Shown here: positions 5,898 through 6,058 of the stretch, piece by piece
How positions within the stretch are numbered: position 1 is the first letter of the stretch
Layout: the number at the start of each line of letters is the position of its first letter
Assembly (NCBI GenBank): GCA_021828345.1
Contig: JAJZJI010000074.1
Span: 1 to 6,058 of the forward strand
Source: Microcaldota archaeon
Lineage (GTDB): Archaea; Micrarchaeota; Micrarchaeia; Micrarchaeales; Micrarchaeaceae
Length of the DNA: 6,058 bases
Direction of reading: 5' to 3'
Made by a program: the position numbers and the translations under genes
Notes under the pieces: generated by a model
The model's database searches: none
The model's input: only the letters and a program-made list of their open reading frames with translations
What the model was told of the DNA's origin: nothing

Positions 5898-5915
5898 TAA
5901 GCATACATATGCTTA
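5898..5915. promoter_or_regulatory. 18-base dyad, operator or terminator hairpin
   Basis: TAAGCATA and TATGCTTA form perfect 8-base arms around a 2-base centre (CA on the plus strand). The dyad begins 2 bases after the stop codon of the upstream partial gene and lies about 40 bases upstream of the TATA-like element of the next operon. On the minus strand it is followed by AATTTTAT, only a weak T-run. It could be a protein-binding operator upstream of the promoter or a terminator hairpin for the preceding gene. The 2-base centre would make a strained RNA loop unless inner pairs open, which slightly favours an operator. Confidence 0.4.
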
Positions 5916-5917
5916 TT

Positions 5918-6058
5918 TTATATGAATGCACGCAATCTTCCGCTTGATTGACCAGCGCCCGACATAAAATTGGCAACTTGTACCGAAAAGGCATAAGATA
6001 TACCTATTATCAAAAAGGGATAAAATAACATCATAAGCCATAATCCATTCATTGCGGT
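5918..6058 (-). CDS. C-terminal end of a membrane protein, partial
   Basis: The minus strand is open from the right edge of the window to a TAA at 5918-5920, giving 46 residues of the C-terminal end; the start lies outside. The fragment reads as real coding sequence: one strongly hydrophobic stretch (from WLMMLFYPFLIIG onwards, about residues 6-32 of the fragment), then a small, glycine- and serine-rich tail with two arginines, ending in LRAFI. It lies directly upstream of the secretion-like operon and has the same orientation, so it may belong to the same machine, for example as a pilin-like or VirB6/TrbL-like membrane component. That assignment rests only on context and the presence of a membrane segment; the fragment shows no family signature. 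A 96-base gap with its own promoter signal separates it from the next gene. Confidence 0.6.
   Translation of the reverse strand, partial: TAMNGLWLMMLFYPFLIIGISYAFSVQVANFMSGAGQSSGRLRAFI

Noticed and set aside
5898..5915. Dyad as a confident transcription terminator
   Set aside because: The following T-run is short and interrupted and the loop would be only 2 bases, so I left it as an ambiguous operator or terminator.

Overview
The window looks archaeal. It is AT-rich, uses ATA heavily for isoleucine, and has ribosome-binding sites of the GGTG type. Its one clear promoter is a TATA box about 30 bases from a start codon, with almost no leader. The membrane and surface proteins, one of them dense in N-glycosylation sequons, fit an archaeon with a glycosylated envelope. 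I cannot fix the lineage; Thermoplasmata or a small-genome DPANN archaeon such as Micrarchaeota would fit, but that is a guess. No rRNA, tRNA, CRISPR array, transposase or integrase is visible.

Every gene I support lies on the minus strand, read right to left, and the packing is tight. At the right edge (5918-6058) is the C-terminal end of a small membrane protein. A 96-base gap follows, with an 18-base dyad and a TATA-like promoter. Then comes a probable single operon: two distantly paralogous membrane-anchored proteins (4985-5821 and 4159-4992), a HerA/VirB4-type ATPase (2640-4154), a 102-residue protein resembling the ATPase C-terminal tail (2339-2647), a zinc-ribbon membrane protein (1914-2333), a coiled-coil protein with a winged-helix-like end (1162-1893), a possible 48-residue basic peptide (1011-1157), and a large surface protein with one N-terminal membrane anchor that runs off the left edge (1-1008). 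Genes overlap by 8 bases or are separated by a few bases, and stop codons are often built into the next ribosome-binding site, so translation is probably coupled.

The best reading is part of a type IV secretion or conjugation-like machine, or a related DNA translocase. In ordinary VirB4 proteins an N-terminal domain that docks to the membrane channel is fused to the RecA-like ATPase. Here the ATPase starts almost directly at its nucleotide-binding core. The two preceding proteins, each with two membrane segments and a soluble domain of VirB4-N-like pattern, could supply the missing part in trans. The ATPase has a helical C-terminal extension that aligns without gaps to the next, free-standing protein. 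No relaxase, VirD4-type coupling protein or other mating gene is visible, so the transported substrate is unknown and may not be DNA.
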